Shown here: one piece after another, positions 51,032-60,369 of the stretch
Layout: each line of letters opens with the position of its first letter
Position numbering within the stretch: position 1 is the first letter of the stretch
NCBI GenBank assembly: GCA_963707125.1
Contig: CAVPOU010000018.1
Location: forward strand, 80,804-144,803
From: CAVPDE01 sp963707125
GTDB lineage: Bacteria; Desulfobacterota; DSM-4660; Desulfatiglandales; HGW-15
Reading direction: 5' to 3'
DNA: 64,000 nucleotides
Notes under the pieces: generated by a model
The model's database searches: none
What the model saw: the letters and a program-made list of their open reading frames with translations, nothing else
What the model was told of the DNA's origin: nothing
Program-made: the position numbers and the translations under genes

Positions 51032-52793
51032 TTACTTCTTCTCCTTCGCTGCTTCTTCTTTCCACTGTTTCACCATCAGATCGTAATCCATCGTTTCAGG
51101 TTTCTCTCTATCCTTCATTTCCCGTGCCGGGCCGTCAGGTTGGTTGAACCAGTATTCCTTGTCCTTGAGCGGGTTCAATTTCGGAGAATACAAGGGCAGC
51201 TTGAGTTTGCCCATGAGTTCGTCCTGCTTCTTGGCAAGACCGTCCATAGCCTCGCTGCGGCGTCTTCTCGCCGGTCACGGCCATGGACACAAAGTGCCAC
51301 CACTGTTCCTGGAGCAGAGGATAGTCGGGCACGTTCAGCCCTGTATCCGTAAAGAGTTTGTGCACAGGCGCCCGGTAGAACTCGAGCAGGCCGCCGTACC
51401 TTTTCTCGGTTTCCTGCGTCCAGTAAGGAGAGTAGAGGTCGGATTTGCGGATCGGGGTGTTGCCCACGATAAGCTTCTTGAGGCTCACGCTCTTGCATAC
51501 CATGAACTGGCCCCACAACCAAGCCGCTGCCCTATCCTTACCCGTCACGTCGGCCGTGATAGAAGTCGAGCCTGCATCCTGGTAACCGACTTTCATCCCA
51601 GGCTTCCAGTACTTGCCGTAAGGCTGAGGAGCAAGCCTCCAGAGAGGATTCCCGTCTTTGTCGCAAACCGGGCTACCCGGTGTGGAGTAATTCGGGTAGG
51701 AGATGAAGGTTCCGCAGAAGTAGATCGTCTGCGCGATTTCACCATTGCCGGGAATCGGGCCGACTTCAGACCACTCAATGCCCGCTGCATAGGGCGGAGC
51801 ATACTTCTTCAGCCACTCCACGTACTTTGAAAGGGCATACACGGCAGCCGGGCTGTTGGCCATCCCGCCCCTTTCCACCATGGAGCCGACGGGGATCCTG
51901 TTCTCAACGCGAATGCCCCATTCATCCGTGGGCAGACCGTTCGGCAGACCCGGGCTTGTGCAACCGGCCAGGGAGAGCCACGCATCCGAGAATCTCCAAC
52001 CCAGGGAGGCGCCCTTCTTGCCATAATCCAGGTGACCCCAGATGGGTTTCCCGTCAATCTGCTTTACGTCATTGGTCCAGAAATTGGCGATGTCTTCATA
52101 AGCAGCCCAGTTGACCGGCACGCCCAGTTCGTATCCATATTTTGCCTTGAACATCTCTTTGTATTTCGGGTTGGTGAACAGGTCATACCGGAACCAGTAA
52201 AGGATCGGGAAGGTCTGGTCAGCGATTTGAAGCTGGTTTCCGTCATAGTCCTGCCCAAACTCGAGGTTCAGCCAGTCGTCCAGACCCAGGTACGGATCTG
52301 TGTAAGCCTTTCCCTCACCCTTCATGTAATCGCTGAGGATGACGAGGCTCTTCTTGCGCATGTGGGTCCCTTTAAGGTCAGAGTCGGTGATGTAAAGATC
52401 GTAGATCTTCTTCTTCGTGGCTATCTGGGTCTGGAGCCTCTGGATGAGTTCTCCTTCACCGATAATGTCATGGGTGACATCGATGCCCGTGATCTCCTTA
52501 AATGCCTTGGCCAGCACTTCGGCCTCGTAGCTGTGGGTCTGGATATTTTCCGCGACCGACTTGATTTTCATGCCTTTCAAAGGTGCCGCAGCTTTAGCAA
52601 ACCAAGTCAGTTCCTTGACCTGATCATCTTTCGACAGAGAGCTCGGCTGAAAACTGTTGATCCAATTCTCAATAGCCGCCTTCTGAGCCGGTGAGATGTC
52701 CTGGGCCCGGGCTGCGCTGAAAAAACTCAGCGTAAGCGCCAACCCGCAGAAGGCCACCAAAACAAACAGGATGAACTTGCTTCGATTCTTCAT
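51032..52793 (-). CDS. ABC transporter solute-binding protein (GlpV-like), frameshift near the C-terminus
   Basis: From ATG 52793: signal peptide FILFVLVAFCGLALTLSFFS ending near ARAQ, then a ~550-residue type I binding protein (LSKDDQVKELTWFAKAAAPL, GIDVTHDIIGEGELIQRLQT, DAGSTSITADVTGKDRAAAW). Size and neighbours match the glycerol-type GlpSTPQUV system. A frame break near 51250 would cut the normal C-terminus, which continues as MDGLAKKQDELMGKLKLPLY to a Lys-rich end at 51032; without correction the frame stops at 51135. The periplasmic protein delivers the substrate to the permeases. The ligand is probably glycerol or another polyol. Confidence 0.82.
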
Positions 52794-52984
52794 GCTTTAC
52801 CCCTTTTGAATAATTGTTAATCCCTAACTTCACCCAAGACCAATCTTTTGCGACTTTTCTCACCTCCTTTCTCCTGCTGGATCCCAAAGCAAGCTGACCT
52901 CAACCATCCGCGTGCTATCGGACCCTCCCCCTGAGTCGGTTGACTCTCCCTCGCACAGCTCGTGTTATCCTGTGGCCAGCTTGT

Positions 52985-53260
52985 TCACGCCCATTTCAGC
53001 AAGATCACCGTGACAGCCGCAGAAACCGCAACCGCCCCCCACACGGTGACCTCGGGTAAGAACCTCAACCAGAGGAAAACGATGATGACCAGGGATGCAA
53101 TGGACATGAACACCCGGTCCCCTCTTGTCGTAACAATGGGCAGGAACCCCTTGCGGCCGTAACTCGGGGACACTTTGTCCAGGTAAGCCAGGCCGCACAA
53201 CATCACGAAAAGCGTCGCGAATCCGATGGCGCTCTGCACGGTCCAATGCATCCATTCCAT
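52985..53260 (-). CDS. Small membrane protein of the GlpU / DUF2160 type
   Basis: 91 residues with two to three membrane segments: SAIGFATLFVMLCGLAYL, VFMSIASLVIIVFLWL and VWGAVAVSAAVTVILL. The conserved GRKGFLPIVTTRGDRVF loop is typical of DUF2160 proteins that accompany glycerol-type ABC transporters (GlpU). Function unknown; perhaps an assembly or accessory subunit. It begins 1 base after the permease gene ends, so it is part of the operon. Confidence 0.75.
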   Translation of the reverse strand: MEWMHWTVQSAIGFATLFVMLCGLAYLDKVSPSYGRKGFLPIVTTRGDRVFMSIASLVIIVFLWLRFLPEVTVWGAVAVSAAVTVILLKWA

Positions 53261-53261
53261 A

Positions 53262-54060
53262 TCACACTCTCCCCATGGAAAAACCTTTGGTGATGTAATT
53301 GCGGATAAAATAGACCAGGATCACACCCGGAAGCATCGTCAGGACCCCTGCAGCCGTCAACACTCCCCAGTCCCAGCCTTCTGCGCCAAGGCTGATGGTC
53401 AGGGTAACCGAAATGGGCTTTGTATTAATGCTGGTCAACGTCCTTGCAAGCACGAGCTCGGTCCAAGAAAAAAGGAAGCAGAAGAACGCCGCCACCCCAA
53501 TCCCCGGTCGGATAAGAGGGAGAAAAATCCTTATGAAGAACTTGCCGAAACTGTAGCCGTCAATAAGGGCGGTTTCATCAAGTTCCTTCGGGAATCCCGG
53601 ACATGAAGCCTTCAAGAATCCAGATCGCAAGAGGCAGATTGAAAAGGCAGTGGGCAAGGGCCACGGCCATAGGGGTGTCAAAGAGCCCCATGTTGCCGTA
53701 AAGCTCGAACATGGGAATCATGAAAATGGCCCCTGGAGCCATACGGTTGGTAAAAAGCCAGAAGAAGAGGTGCTTGTCTCCTCTGAACTTCCATCTGGAA
53801 AAGGCGTAAGCCGCGGGAACCGCTGCGACAAGCACCAGAAGCACATTGAGACCTACATACTCAAAGGAGTTAATGAAACTGGCTCTCCAGCCCTCATTGC
53901 CGAATATGTGAAGGTAGTTACGAAGCGTGGGATGCTCTGGAAACCACCGAAAGGTGCTGAGGATCTCCGTCGTGGTTTTAAAGGAGCAATTCACCATCCA
54001 GTAGATTGGGATGAGCGAGAAAATCGCATACAGGACCAGGCCGACCACTTTCTTTTTCAT
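53262..54060 (-). pseudogene. ABC transporter permease (GlpQ-like, MalG type), one frameshift
   Basis: Start ATG 54060 overlaps the preceding permease stop by 3 bases. The first half (VVGLVLYAIFSLIPIYWMVN, PMFELYGNMGLFDTPMAVAL) ends at MSGIPEGT; the normal EAA-loop continuation FPKELDETALIDGYSFGKFF is in another frame, implying one extra C in a CCC run near 53600. The rest ends GFSMGRV at 53262. Intact length would be about 265 residues with six membrane segments. It would form the inner-membrane channel with the next permease. A single base decides whether this transporter works. Confidence 0.85.
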
Positions 54061-54920
54061 CTGCCGGCACCTCCCTTCCCGACGTTGAGCATCACAGTAT
54101 ACAAGAGGTAACACAGGACCACGACGATCACGAAGTATACTACGGACAGGGCCGCGCCCGTGCCCATATCAAATGCGCCCGCAGCCTGGCTCGAGACATA
54201 AATGCTCATGAAGAGCGTTGATGTGCCGGGCCCCCCACCGGTGAGAATGTACGGCTCCGAGTAAATATTAAAGGAATCCATGGTCCTTAGGAGCACGGCA
54301 ATGGTCAGCACGTACCGGAGCTTGGGGAGGGTCACCTTCCTGAACGTCGCCCAGGTGGAAGCTCCGTCAATCTTGGCCGCCTGGTAGAAAGCCTCAGGGA
54401 TGGTCTGCAGCCCTGCAAAGCATAGAAGGGTCACGAGCGGTACCCAGTGCCACACATCCATGACCACCGTTGTCCACCAGGCATCCGCAACGTGCTCAAC
54501 GGGTCTGTAGTCATATCCCAGGGAGGCAAAGACCCTTGGAACCACGCCGAGATCCATTCGAGTGAACACCCTCCACACCATGCCGGTCACGTTGTAAGGA
54601 ATCAGCAAGGGAATCCCCAGAAGAACAATCATCAGGGTCAACCAATTTCCCTTCTTGGGCATGGCCAGAGCAATGGCCAGTCCCATGGGGATCTGGATAA
54701 TGAGGATTTGGAGAGCAAAAATGATTTGCCGCTTGATGCACCCCATGAACACTTCGTCATTCAGCACTTCTCTGAAGTTCTGCAGCCCAACGAAGTAGGG
54801 GATGGAACCTGGGAACAAAACATGGAGGGAATAATTGACGACCGTCATCAACGGGATAAAGGCGCTCAACGAAACCAGTACCAAGGCGGGAGTCAAGAAA
54901 AGCCAAGCCCTGTTTTTCAT
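54057..54920 (-). CDS. ABC transporter permease (GlpP-like, MalF type)
   Basis: 287 residues, intact. Six membrane segments beginning WLFLTPALVLVSLSAFIPLM; EAA cytoplasmic loop PEAFYQAAKIDGASTWATFR; last segment VVYFVIVVVLCYLLYTVML. It pairs with the frameshifted permease (53262-54060) to form the pore of a carbohydrate-type importer. Starts after a GGAGAGTGAC site. Genes for two ATPases lie upstream and the small membrane protein and binding protein downstream, as in glycerol transporter operons. Confidence 0.9.
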   Translation of the reverse strand: MKNRAWLFLTPALVLVSLSAFIPLMTVVNYSLHVLFPGSIPYFVGLQNFREVLNDEVFMGCIKRQIIFALQILIIQIPMGLAIALAMPKKGNWLTLMIVLLGIPLLIPYNVTGMVWRVFTRMDLGVVPRVFASLGYDYRPVEHVADAWWTTVVMDVWHWVPLVTLLCFAGLQTIPEAFYQAAKIDGASTWATFRKVTLPKLRYVLTIAVLLRTMDSFNIYSEPYILTGGGPGTSTLFMSIYVSSQAAGAFDMGTGAALSVVYFVIVVVLCYLLYTVMLNVGKGGAGR

Positions 54921-55022
54921 GTCACTCTCCTGCTCTGTCGGAACTCAACATCCTTTCGCCGGTGCCGCTCCTGAGCCGTTGCCCTCTGGCTAGCCGGATG
55001 CGCCAGGGGTGAACCATGGGGG

Positions 55023-56135
55023 TCAGAACACTCGCTTGTTGTCCTTGAAGATTTTTATTTTGTCTTCGGGGAAGCCGACCCAGAGACGATCTCCCACAGA
55101 AACCTTTTCAGTTGCGGGTAACCGGCTCTTGATTCGGATTCCGTTGGAGGTCAAGTTAAGGATCTTGTACGCCCCCATATTTTCAATCAAGTTCACATTC
55201 ATGGGGATACTGTCTTCCTTTTGTTCCCTGCCGGGCTCCACAAACTCGGGCCGGATACCAAACTGAAATGGTGAGATCGATCGGTCCAGCTTAGCCTTCA
55301 TCTCCGGCGATATTCTCAGGTGGAACCCGTGCAAATCCAAATCGTTTCCCTTCATGGAGCACTCCAGCAGATTCATGCCCGGACTTCCGATGAAGTACCC
55401 GATGAAGGGGCTTTGCGGTTCAGAGTGCAAATCCGCCGGAGTGCCGTTCTGCACGACGACTCCGTCTTTCATCACTGCCACGTAATCCGCAAAAGTGAGC
55501 GCCTCGTGCTGGTCGTGGGTGACGTAGATCATCGTGATCTTCAGCTTGCGTTGGACTTCTCTGAGTTTTCTCTGAAGAATATATTTTTCCTTGGGGTCGA
55601 TCACGGTGAGCGGTTCGTCCAAGAGGATCACGGCCGTGTCTTCTCTTACAATGCCCCGGCCCAAGGAGACCTTTTGCTTTTCAGCCTGAGTGATTCTTCC
55701 CGATGAGACACGGAGCAGAGGAGTGAGTTCAAGGATCTCGGCGATTTCCTCGACCCTTTTCCTGATCTTGTCCTTTGAAACCCCCGAGTTCTTAAGGGGA
55801 AAGGCCAGATTGTCGAAAACACTCATGGTGTCATACACCACTGGGAACTGAAACACTTGAGCCAGATGCCTCTTCATCGGCGAAAGAGCGGTAACGTCCT
55901 TTCCGTCGAAGAGGATCGAACCCATCGTGGGTCTCAGAAGACCCGATACAATATTAAGGATAGTCGTCTTGCCGCAACCCGAGGGACCGAGGAGGGCGTT
56001 TGCTGTTCCGTCTTCCCAGGTCAGGTCAAGATCCTTGATCACGAATCCTGAACTCATATCGCAATCCGCAGGCAGGACTTCACAGTACCCGAGCTCATAC
56101 GAATGGCTGATGTTTTTCAGCTCAACCCTTGGCAT
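55023..56135 (-). CDS. ABC transporter ATP-binding protein (GlpT-like)
   Basis: 370 residues. Walker A LGPSGCGKTTIL (about 52), Walker B VILLDEPLTVID, switch His in YVTHDQHEAL, and a C-terminal TOBE-like regulatory domain. The signature LSGGQ is missing; the equivalent segment reads RITQAEKQKVSLGRGIV, as often seen in one of the two ATPases of this family. It would work as a heterodimer with the next ATPase, energising polyol uptake. The order of the two ATPases and two permeases matches glpS-glpT-glpP-glpQ. Confidence 0.87.
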   Translation of the reverse strand: MPRVELKNISHSYELGYCEVLPADCDMSSGFVIKDLDLTWEDGTANALLGPSGCGKTTILNIVSGLLRPTMGSILFDGKDVTALSPMKRHLAQVFQFPVVYDTMSVFDNLAFPLKNSGVSKDKIRKRVEEIAEILELTPLLRVSSGRITQAEKQKVSLGRGIVREDTAVILLDEPLTVIDPKEKYILQRKLREVQRKLKITMIYVTHDQHEALTFADYVAVMKDGVVVQNGTPADLHSEPQSPFIGYFIGSPGMNLLECSMKGNDLDLHGFHLRISPEMKAKLDRSISPFQFGIRPEFVEPGREQKEDSIPMNVNLIENMGAYKILNLTSNGIRIKSRLPATEKVSVGDRLWVGFPEDKIKIFKDNKRVF

Positions 56136-56179
56136 GACCTTTACCTCCGATGGTGAAAAACCAGATAGGAGTCAACCGA

Positions 56180-57286
56180 TCATTCCTCCACATGAGTCTT
56201 CGCCACCAGCTTTCCCGTTTCTTTGTCAAAAATGAATAAGCGCTTCGTGGGGAGATAAACCGTGATCACCTGACCAAGGTCGTAGTGCCCCACTCCCATC
56301 AGCAGCGCAACCAACGAGAGGCCCTCGTGACTCAGGTGCAATTCCGTGTCCGAGCCGACCACCTCCCCCAGTTCCACTCTGGCTGAGATGGGAATCATGC
56401 TTTCCTCTTTTTTCTCCGTACTGATGGCGTGAGCGCGGATGCCGAGCATATAGCGATCCTTGGTCAGGACGCTTCGCAGATCATCCACCGGAACCTTGAG
56501 CTGATCCGAGGCCCTGAGCCAGTGCCTGTTATTTTCCGACACTCGCTGGCACTCAAAAATGTTCATTCCTGGATGACTGAAATAGGCTCCTACCTGCATA
56601 TAAGAAGGATTTCGATAAACCTCGTCCACCGGCCCGAATTGCATCAGCCGGCCCTTATGGAGAAAACCGACATAGGTGGCCAGGGCAAGCGCTTCAATCG
56701 GCTGCGGAGTGGCAAAGATGATGGCGCCCTGTTTCTCTCTGTTAAAAATGTTCTTGAGTTCCACTCTCAGCTCTTCCTGGAGCTTGTAGTCCAGATTGGT
56801 GAGAGGCTCATCGAGAAAGATGTAATCGGCATCTTTGGCTAGGGCTCGTGCGATCGCCAGCCGCTGCTGCTGTCCCCCGCTGATCTCAGAGGGATAGTGA
56901 TCCAAAAGGGAGTCAATTTTTAGAAGCGCAGCAACTTCTCTAACTTTTTTGTCGATCTCCGCTTTGGAAGGCTTTTTCGGTGATACTCGCAGGGGGGAGG
57001 CGATGTTGTCATACACCTTCATGGAAGGGTAGTTGATGAACCACTGATACACCATGGCCACATTGCGCTTTTGAACAGGGAGATCCGTGGCATCCTTGCC
57101 GTTGTAGAACACCTTTCCGCTGTTCGGCCTCTCCACTCCTGCAAGAATTCGCAGCAGCGTCGTTTTGCCCTCCCCCGTCGGCGCGAGAAGGGTGACGAAC
57201 TCACCGTCCTTGATTTCGAAGGAAATATCGTCGAGGATCTTCTTGCCCTCGTACGATTTCGAGATGTTTTCAACCACGATGCCCAT
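56180..57286 (-). CDS. ABC transporter ATP-binding protein (GlpS-like)
   Basis: 368 residues. Walker A LAPTGEGKTTLLRIL, canonical signature ISGGQQQRLAIARAL, Walker B YIFLDEPLTNLD and a switch region IIFATPQPIEAL in which the usual TH is TP-Q. C-terminal TOBE-like domain. First gene of the minus-strand transporter operon; the promoter region with a GntR-type site lies at 57597-57625. Together with the GlpT-like protein it forms a mixed pair: one partner has the good signature, the other the better switch histidine. Confidence 0.88.
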   Translation of the reverse strand: MGIVVENISKSYEGKKILDDISFEIKDGEFVTLLAPTGEGKTTLLRILAGVERPNSGKVFYNGKDATDLPVQKRNVAMVYQWFINYPSMKVYDNIASPLRVSPKKPSKAEIDKKVREVAALLKIDSLLDHYPSEISGGQQQRLAIARALAKDADYIFLDEPLTNLDYKLQEELRVELKNIFNREKQGAIIFATPQPIEALALATYVGFLHKGRLMQFGPVDEVYRNPSYMQVGAYFSHPGMNIFECQRVSENNRHWLRASDQLKVPVDDLRSVLTKDRYMLGIRAHAISTEKKEESMIPISARVELGEVVGSDTELHLSHEGLSLVALLMGVGHYDLGQVITVYLPTKRLFIFDKETGKLVAKTHVEE

Positions 57287-57596
57287 ACGTACCGCTCTCC
57301 CCGCGATTGTCCGCAGGAATGAAATCCCGCTTTCCTGGCAGGAGCGCCCTGATACCGCCCCTGTCGCGATCGTTACATTATTTCAGTTTGGCTGGGATGA
57401 GATTTAGATGAATGACGCCCTTATGATCATGAATCGCTGCCACAACGATGACTCAATATGTCCAATGGTCGGCGGGGCTAACGCTTGCGCTGAAACATGG
57501 AGTGGACTGACCCCGCTGCCGATCCTTAACGCGCGACTGCATTCTCTGATTTTGAGCCCCGGAGAACTTCAAGGCTCAGGCTGATTTGATTAGCAC

Positions 57597-57625
57597 AATA
57601 TTACAATATTATTTTGTCAGTCAAG
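57597..57625 (-). promoter_or_regulatory. Candidate GntR operator and -35 of the transporter operon
   Basis: On the minus strand CTTGAC (57625-57620), 9 bases, then AATATTGTAATATT (57610-57597), the same order and spacing as upstream of the transaldolase gene (43891-43919). Confidence 0.65.
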
Positions 57626-57964
57626 CCAAAAATGAGGGTTCCATGAAAATTTTTCGAACCCCGTGATTCGATAGAGAAATGCGACGGTTATGCTCTTTTT
57701 GCGCTCGGATGGGATCATCTTCGTCACTCTCAGAGCTGGCGCGGCATCCCGAAAAGCCCCCCTTGCTCAGGATGCAATGGAGGAGTCCCTCAACCGTTGA
57801 AAACCATTGTCAATAAAGGATTACAGCGTTTTTCATCCCATCAGGCTGCGAGGCGTGGACCGTTCGAACCGTTTCTTTTACGGAAGACTTCCGTCCCTAT
57901 TTTCCTCGCAGCCCGTCCCACTTTCCGCGCCCTTCATTTTTTTGATTCTTCGATGAAATTTTTT

Positions 57965-57996
57965 CTTGACTAATCAAACAACATTACAATATTGTA
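57965..57996 (+). promoter_or_regulatory. Candidate GntR operator upstream of the dehydrogenase-complex operon
   Basis: CTTGAC (57965-57970) followed after 17 bases by AATATTGTA; the 12-bp perfect palindrome TACAATATTGTA spans 57985-57996. Related to the two other sites but with different spacing. Confidence 0.55.
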
Positions 57997-58228
57997 CTAA
58001 CCAAAATATCCTGCAATTCGGTGATGGTCATGGAGGGTTGAGGCTCTTTTCGACCATCCGTTTATGCCAATCTAAGGAGTCGAAACCCCTCTCGGACATC
58101 GCGGACTTCGCCTGGGTTGGAGTCTGTTGGTTTTTCCGCATTATCCAAGGTCTGTGTGACCGCTTATCCTTATCCTGGACGGGTGTGGCGTTTTCGTTCC
58201 GGATTTCGAAAAACAGAGGAGGAAACAT

Positions 58229-59227
58229 ATGGCGAAACAAGCACCCGCAAAAAAGGGCGCAGAAAAGCAACGCTCTTCGCCCGCTGTGGACGAGAAAACC
58301 CTGTTTCAGATTTATCGCAGTCTCTATGCGACTCGTCAGTTTGAGCTCAGGTGCATAGACCTCTATCGTCAGGGTTTGATCCGAGGTTACCTCCATCCTT
58401 ATCTGGGTGAAGAGGCCATCGCAGCCGGAGCCTGCGCAGCCATCACCATGGAGGATTACATCCTCAGCACTCATCGCGGTCACGGCCACTGCGTCTCCAA
58501 GGGCGCGGATCTCAAGTTGATGGTGGCCGAGATCATGGGCAAAGCTACAGGGTATTGCAAAGGCCGCGGCGGTTCCATGCACATTTTCAGCAAAGCCAAC
58601 AATAATCTTGGAGCCAATGGGATCGTAGGCGCAGGGATTCCTCTTGCCTGCGGCGCCGGTATGGGCATCAAGGCGAAGAAAACCAACCAGGTCGTCATGG
58701 TTTTCTTCAGCGATGGCGCGGCGAACAACGGGGTCTTCGGGGAAGGCCTGAACTTCGCCTCTGCCTTTGCTCTCCCCGTCATCTTTATGCTCGAAAACAA
58801 TCATTATGCCGTGTCCACGCCGGTGGAGTGCTCCTTCGGAAACTGTGATTTGGCCTGCAAAGGCCCGGCCTACGGAATGCCGGGCTTTGCCATTGACGGG
58901 AATGACGCGGTGGCCGTGTACCTCACCACGAAGCAGGCTGTGGAAAGAGCCCGGAATGGAGAAGGTCCTACCCTCATCGAGGCCAAGACCTATCGCCATG
59001 GAGGCCACCACATCAATGATCCTGGTTTGTACATGGACCAGAAGATCCTTGCGGAGTGGAAGGAGAGAGACCCTCTCAAGCTCCTTCGCAACAAAATCGA
59101 CAAAAAGAATGAGATGAAAAAAATCGAAGCCCAGGTGGAAAAGGATCTGGACGAGGCCATCGAGTTTGCCAAGAACAGCCCGCAGCCATCGGTGGAAGAA
59201 TTCCTGGCCGGCATGCGTAACTTCTGA
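58229..59227 (+). CDS. Thiamine-dependent 2-oxoacid/acetoin dehydrogenase E1 alpha subunit (AcoA/PdhA type)
   Basis: 332 residues. ThDP motif FFSDGAANNGVF through LENNHYAVSTP, the RGHGHCVSKGAD segment, and the phosphorylation-loop-like TYRHGGHHINDP. It decarboxylates pyruvate or acetoin and passes the acyl group to the E2 lipoyl arm. GAGGAGGAAAC precedes ATG 58229. E1 beta, E2 and E3 genes follow with short spacing. The family does not separate acetoin from pyruvate or branched-chain substrates; a GntR-type site upstream shared with sugar genes slightly favours a carbon-catabolic role. Confidence 0.85.
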   Translation: MAKQAPAKKGAEKQRSSPAVDEKTLFQIYRSLYATRQFELRCIDLYRQGLIRGYLHPYLGEEAIAAGACAAITMEDYILSTHRGHGHCVSKGADLKLMVAEIMGKATGYCKGRGGSMHIFSKANNNLGANGIVGAGIPLACGAGMGIKAKKTNQVVMVFFSDGAANNGVFGEGLNFASAFALPVIFMLENNHYAVSTPVECSFGNCDLACKGPAYGMPGFAIDGNDAVAVYLTTKQAVERARNGEGPTLIEAKTYRHGGHHINDPGLYMDQKILAEWKERDPLKLLRNKIDKKNEMKKIEAQVEKDLDEAIEFAKNSPQPSVEEFLAGMRNF

Positions 59228-59254
59228 GCGTTCGCACAAAAGAGGAGTTGAGAT

Positions 59255-60226
59255 ATGTCTGAAATGATGTACCGGGAGGCTCTCAATCGAGCCCTTTTTG
59301 AGGAAATGGAAAAGGATCCTCTGGTCTTTGTCATGGGAGAAGGCATCGCCGATCGCGGGGGATCTTACAAGGTCACGGAAGGACTGCTCAAGAAGTACGG
59401 CCCCGAAAGAGTGATCGACACCCCCCTGTCGGAGGCCACGTTCACCGGCGCCGGCGTCGGCGCGGCTCTGGTGGGCGCGCGGCCGATCGTCGAGATTCTT
59501 TTCGTGGATTTCACGACCATCCCCATGGATATGATCGTCAACCAGGCTGCCAAGTATGAATTCATGTCAGGCGGCCAGGGACGGGTGCCGATGGTTCTGA
59601 GGACACAGGGCGGCGCAGGCAACGGGCTTGCGGCTCAACACTCCCAGAGCCTGGAAGCCTTCTTTTATCACGTCCCCGGGCTGAAGCTGGTGATGCCTTC
59701 TTCGCCCTATGACGCTTACGGCCTGTTGAAATCCTCCATTCGCGATGACCATCCGGTCATCTTTATTGAACACAAGCTGCTTTATACGACAAAGGGCGAA
59801 GTTCCTGAGCAGGAGTACCTCGTTCCCCTTGGGTCTGCGGACGTCAAACGGAGCGGGGAGGATGTGACGCTCATTACCTACTCCTATATGACGCTCAAGT
59901 GCCTCGAAGCTGCCCAGTTGCTGGAAAAGGAAGGGATCAGCGTGGAAGTGGTGGATTTGAGAAGCCTCAAACCCCTTGATAAAGACATGATCCTTGCTTC
60001 AGCAAGAAAGACCGGGAAGGTCATCGTCGTCCACGAAGCCTGCAAACGGGGCGGCATTGGCGGGGATATTGCCGCCATGATCATGGAAGAAGCGTACGAC
60101 GACCTCGACGGTCCGGTCGGCCGCATTTGCGGGAAAGATACGCCTGTCCCATACAACCTTGAGCTGGAAAAAGTCTGTGTTCCAACCGTAGAAGACATCA
60201 TCGAAGGCGTTCTCAAAATCGCTTAG
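59255..60226 (+). CDS. 2-oxoacid/acetoin dehydrogenase E1 beta subunit (AcoB/PdhB type)
   Basis: 323 residues of the transketolase-like pyrimidine-binding fold: MGEGIADRGGSYKVTEGLLK, DTPLSEATFTGAGVGAALVG, the conserved RTQGGAGNGLAAQHSQSLEA and VPGLKLVMPSSPYDAYGL, and the C-terminal VHEACKRGGIGGDIA. It forms the E1 heterotetramer with the preceding subunit. GAGGAGTTGAG site; 28 bases after E1 alpha. A 10-bp-stem hairpin follows (60252-60294). Confidence 0.88.
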   Translation: MSEMMYREALNRALFEEMEKDPLVFVMGEGIADRGGSYKVTEGLLKKYGPERVIDTPLSEATFTGAGVGAALVGARPIVEILFVDFTTIPMDMIVNQAAKYEFMSGGQGRVPMVLRTQGGAGNGLAAQHSQSLEAFFYHVPGLKLVMPSSPYDAYGLLKSSIRDDHPVIFIEHKLLYTTKGEVPEQEYLVPLGSADVKRSGEDVTLITYSYMTLKCLEAAQLLEKEGISVEVVDLRSLKPLDKDMILASARKTGKVIVVHEACKRGGIGGDIAAMIMEEAYDDLDGPVGRICGKDTPVPYNLELEKVCVPTVEDIIEGVLKIA

Positions 60227-60251
60227 GGGTACCTCCCTCCCACACCACCCC

Positions 60252-60294
60252 CCCTGTTGCCTGAGCCTCTAGTGCATTGATGCGGGCAACAGGG
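60252..60294 (+). terminator. Hairpin between E1 beta and E2 genes
   Basis: CCCTGTTGCC (60252-60261) pairs perfectly with GGCAACAGGG (60285-60294) around a 23-base loop. No T-run, so attenuation or mRNA processing is more likely than full termination. Confidence 0.5.
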
Positions 60295-60369
60295 AGGGGA
60301 TGGATGGGAGAGACAGTCCGATAGAATCCAGTAACCCATCCAGATTACAACATTCGGAGTGAAAGGATT

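Larger units (their letters stand above)
57287..58228. other. Divergent intergenic region with two candidate GntR sites
   Basis: About 940 bases between the transporter operon (leftward) and the dehydrogenase-complex operon (rightward). No convincing gene is present. It holds the operator-like sites at 57597-57625 and 57965-57996, and A+T-rich promoter sequence around both. Confidence 0.7.
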
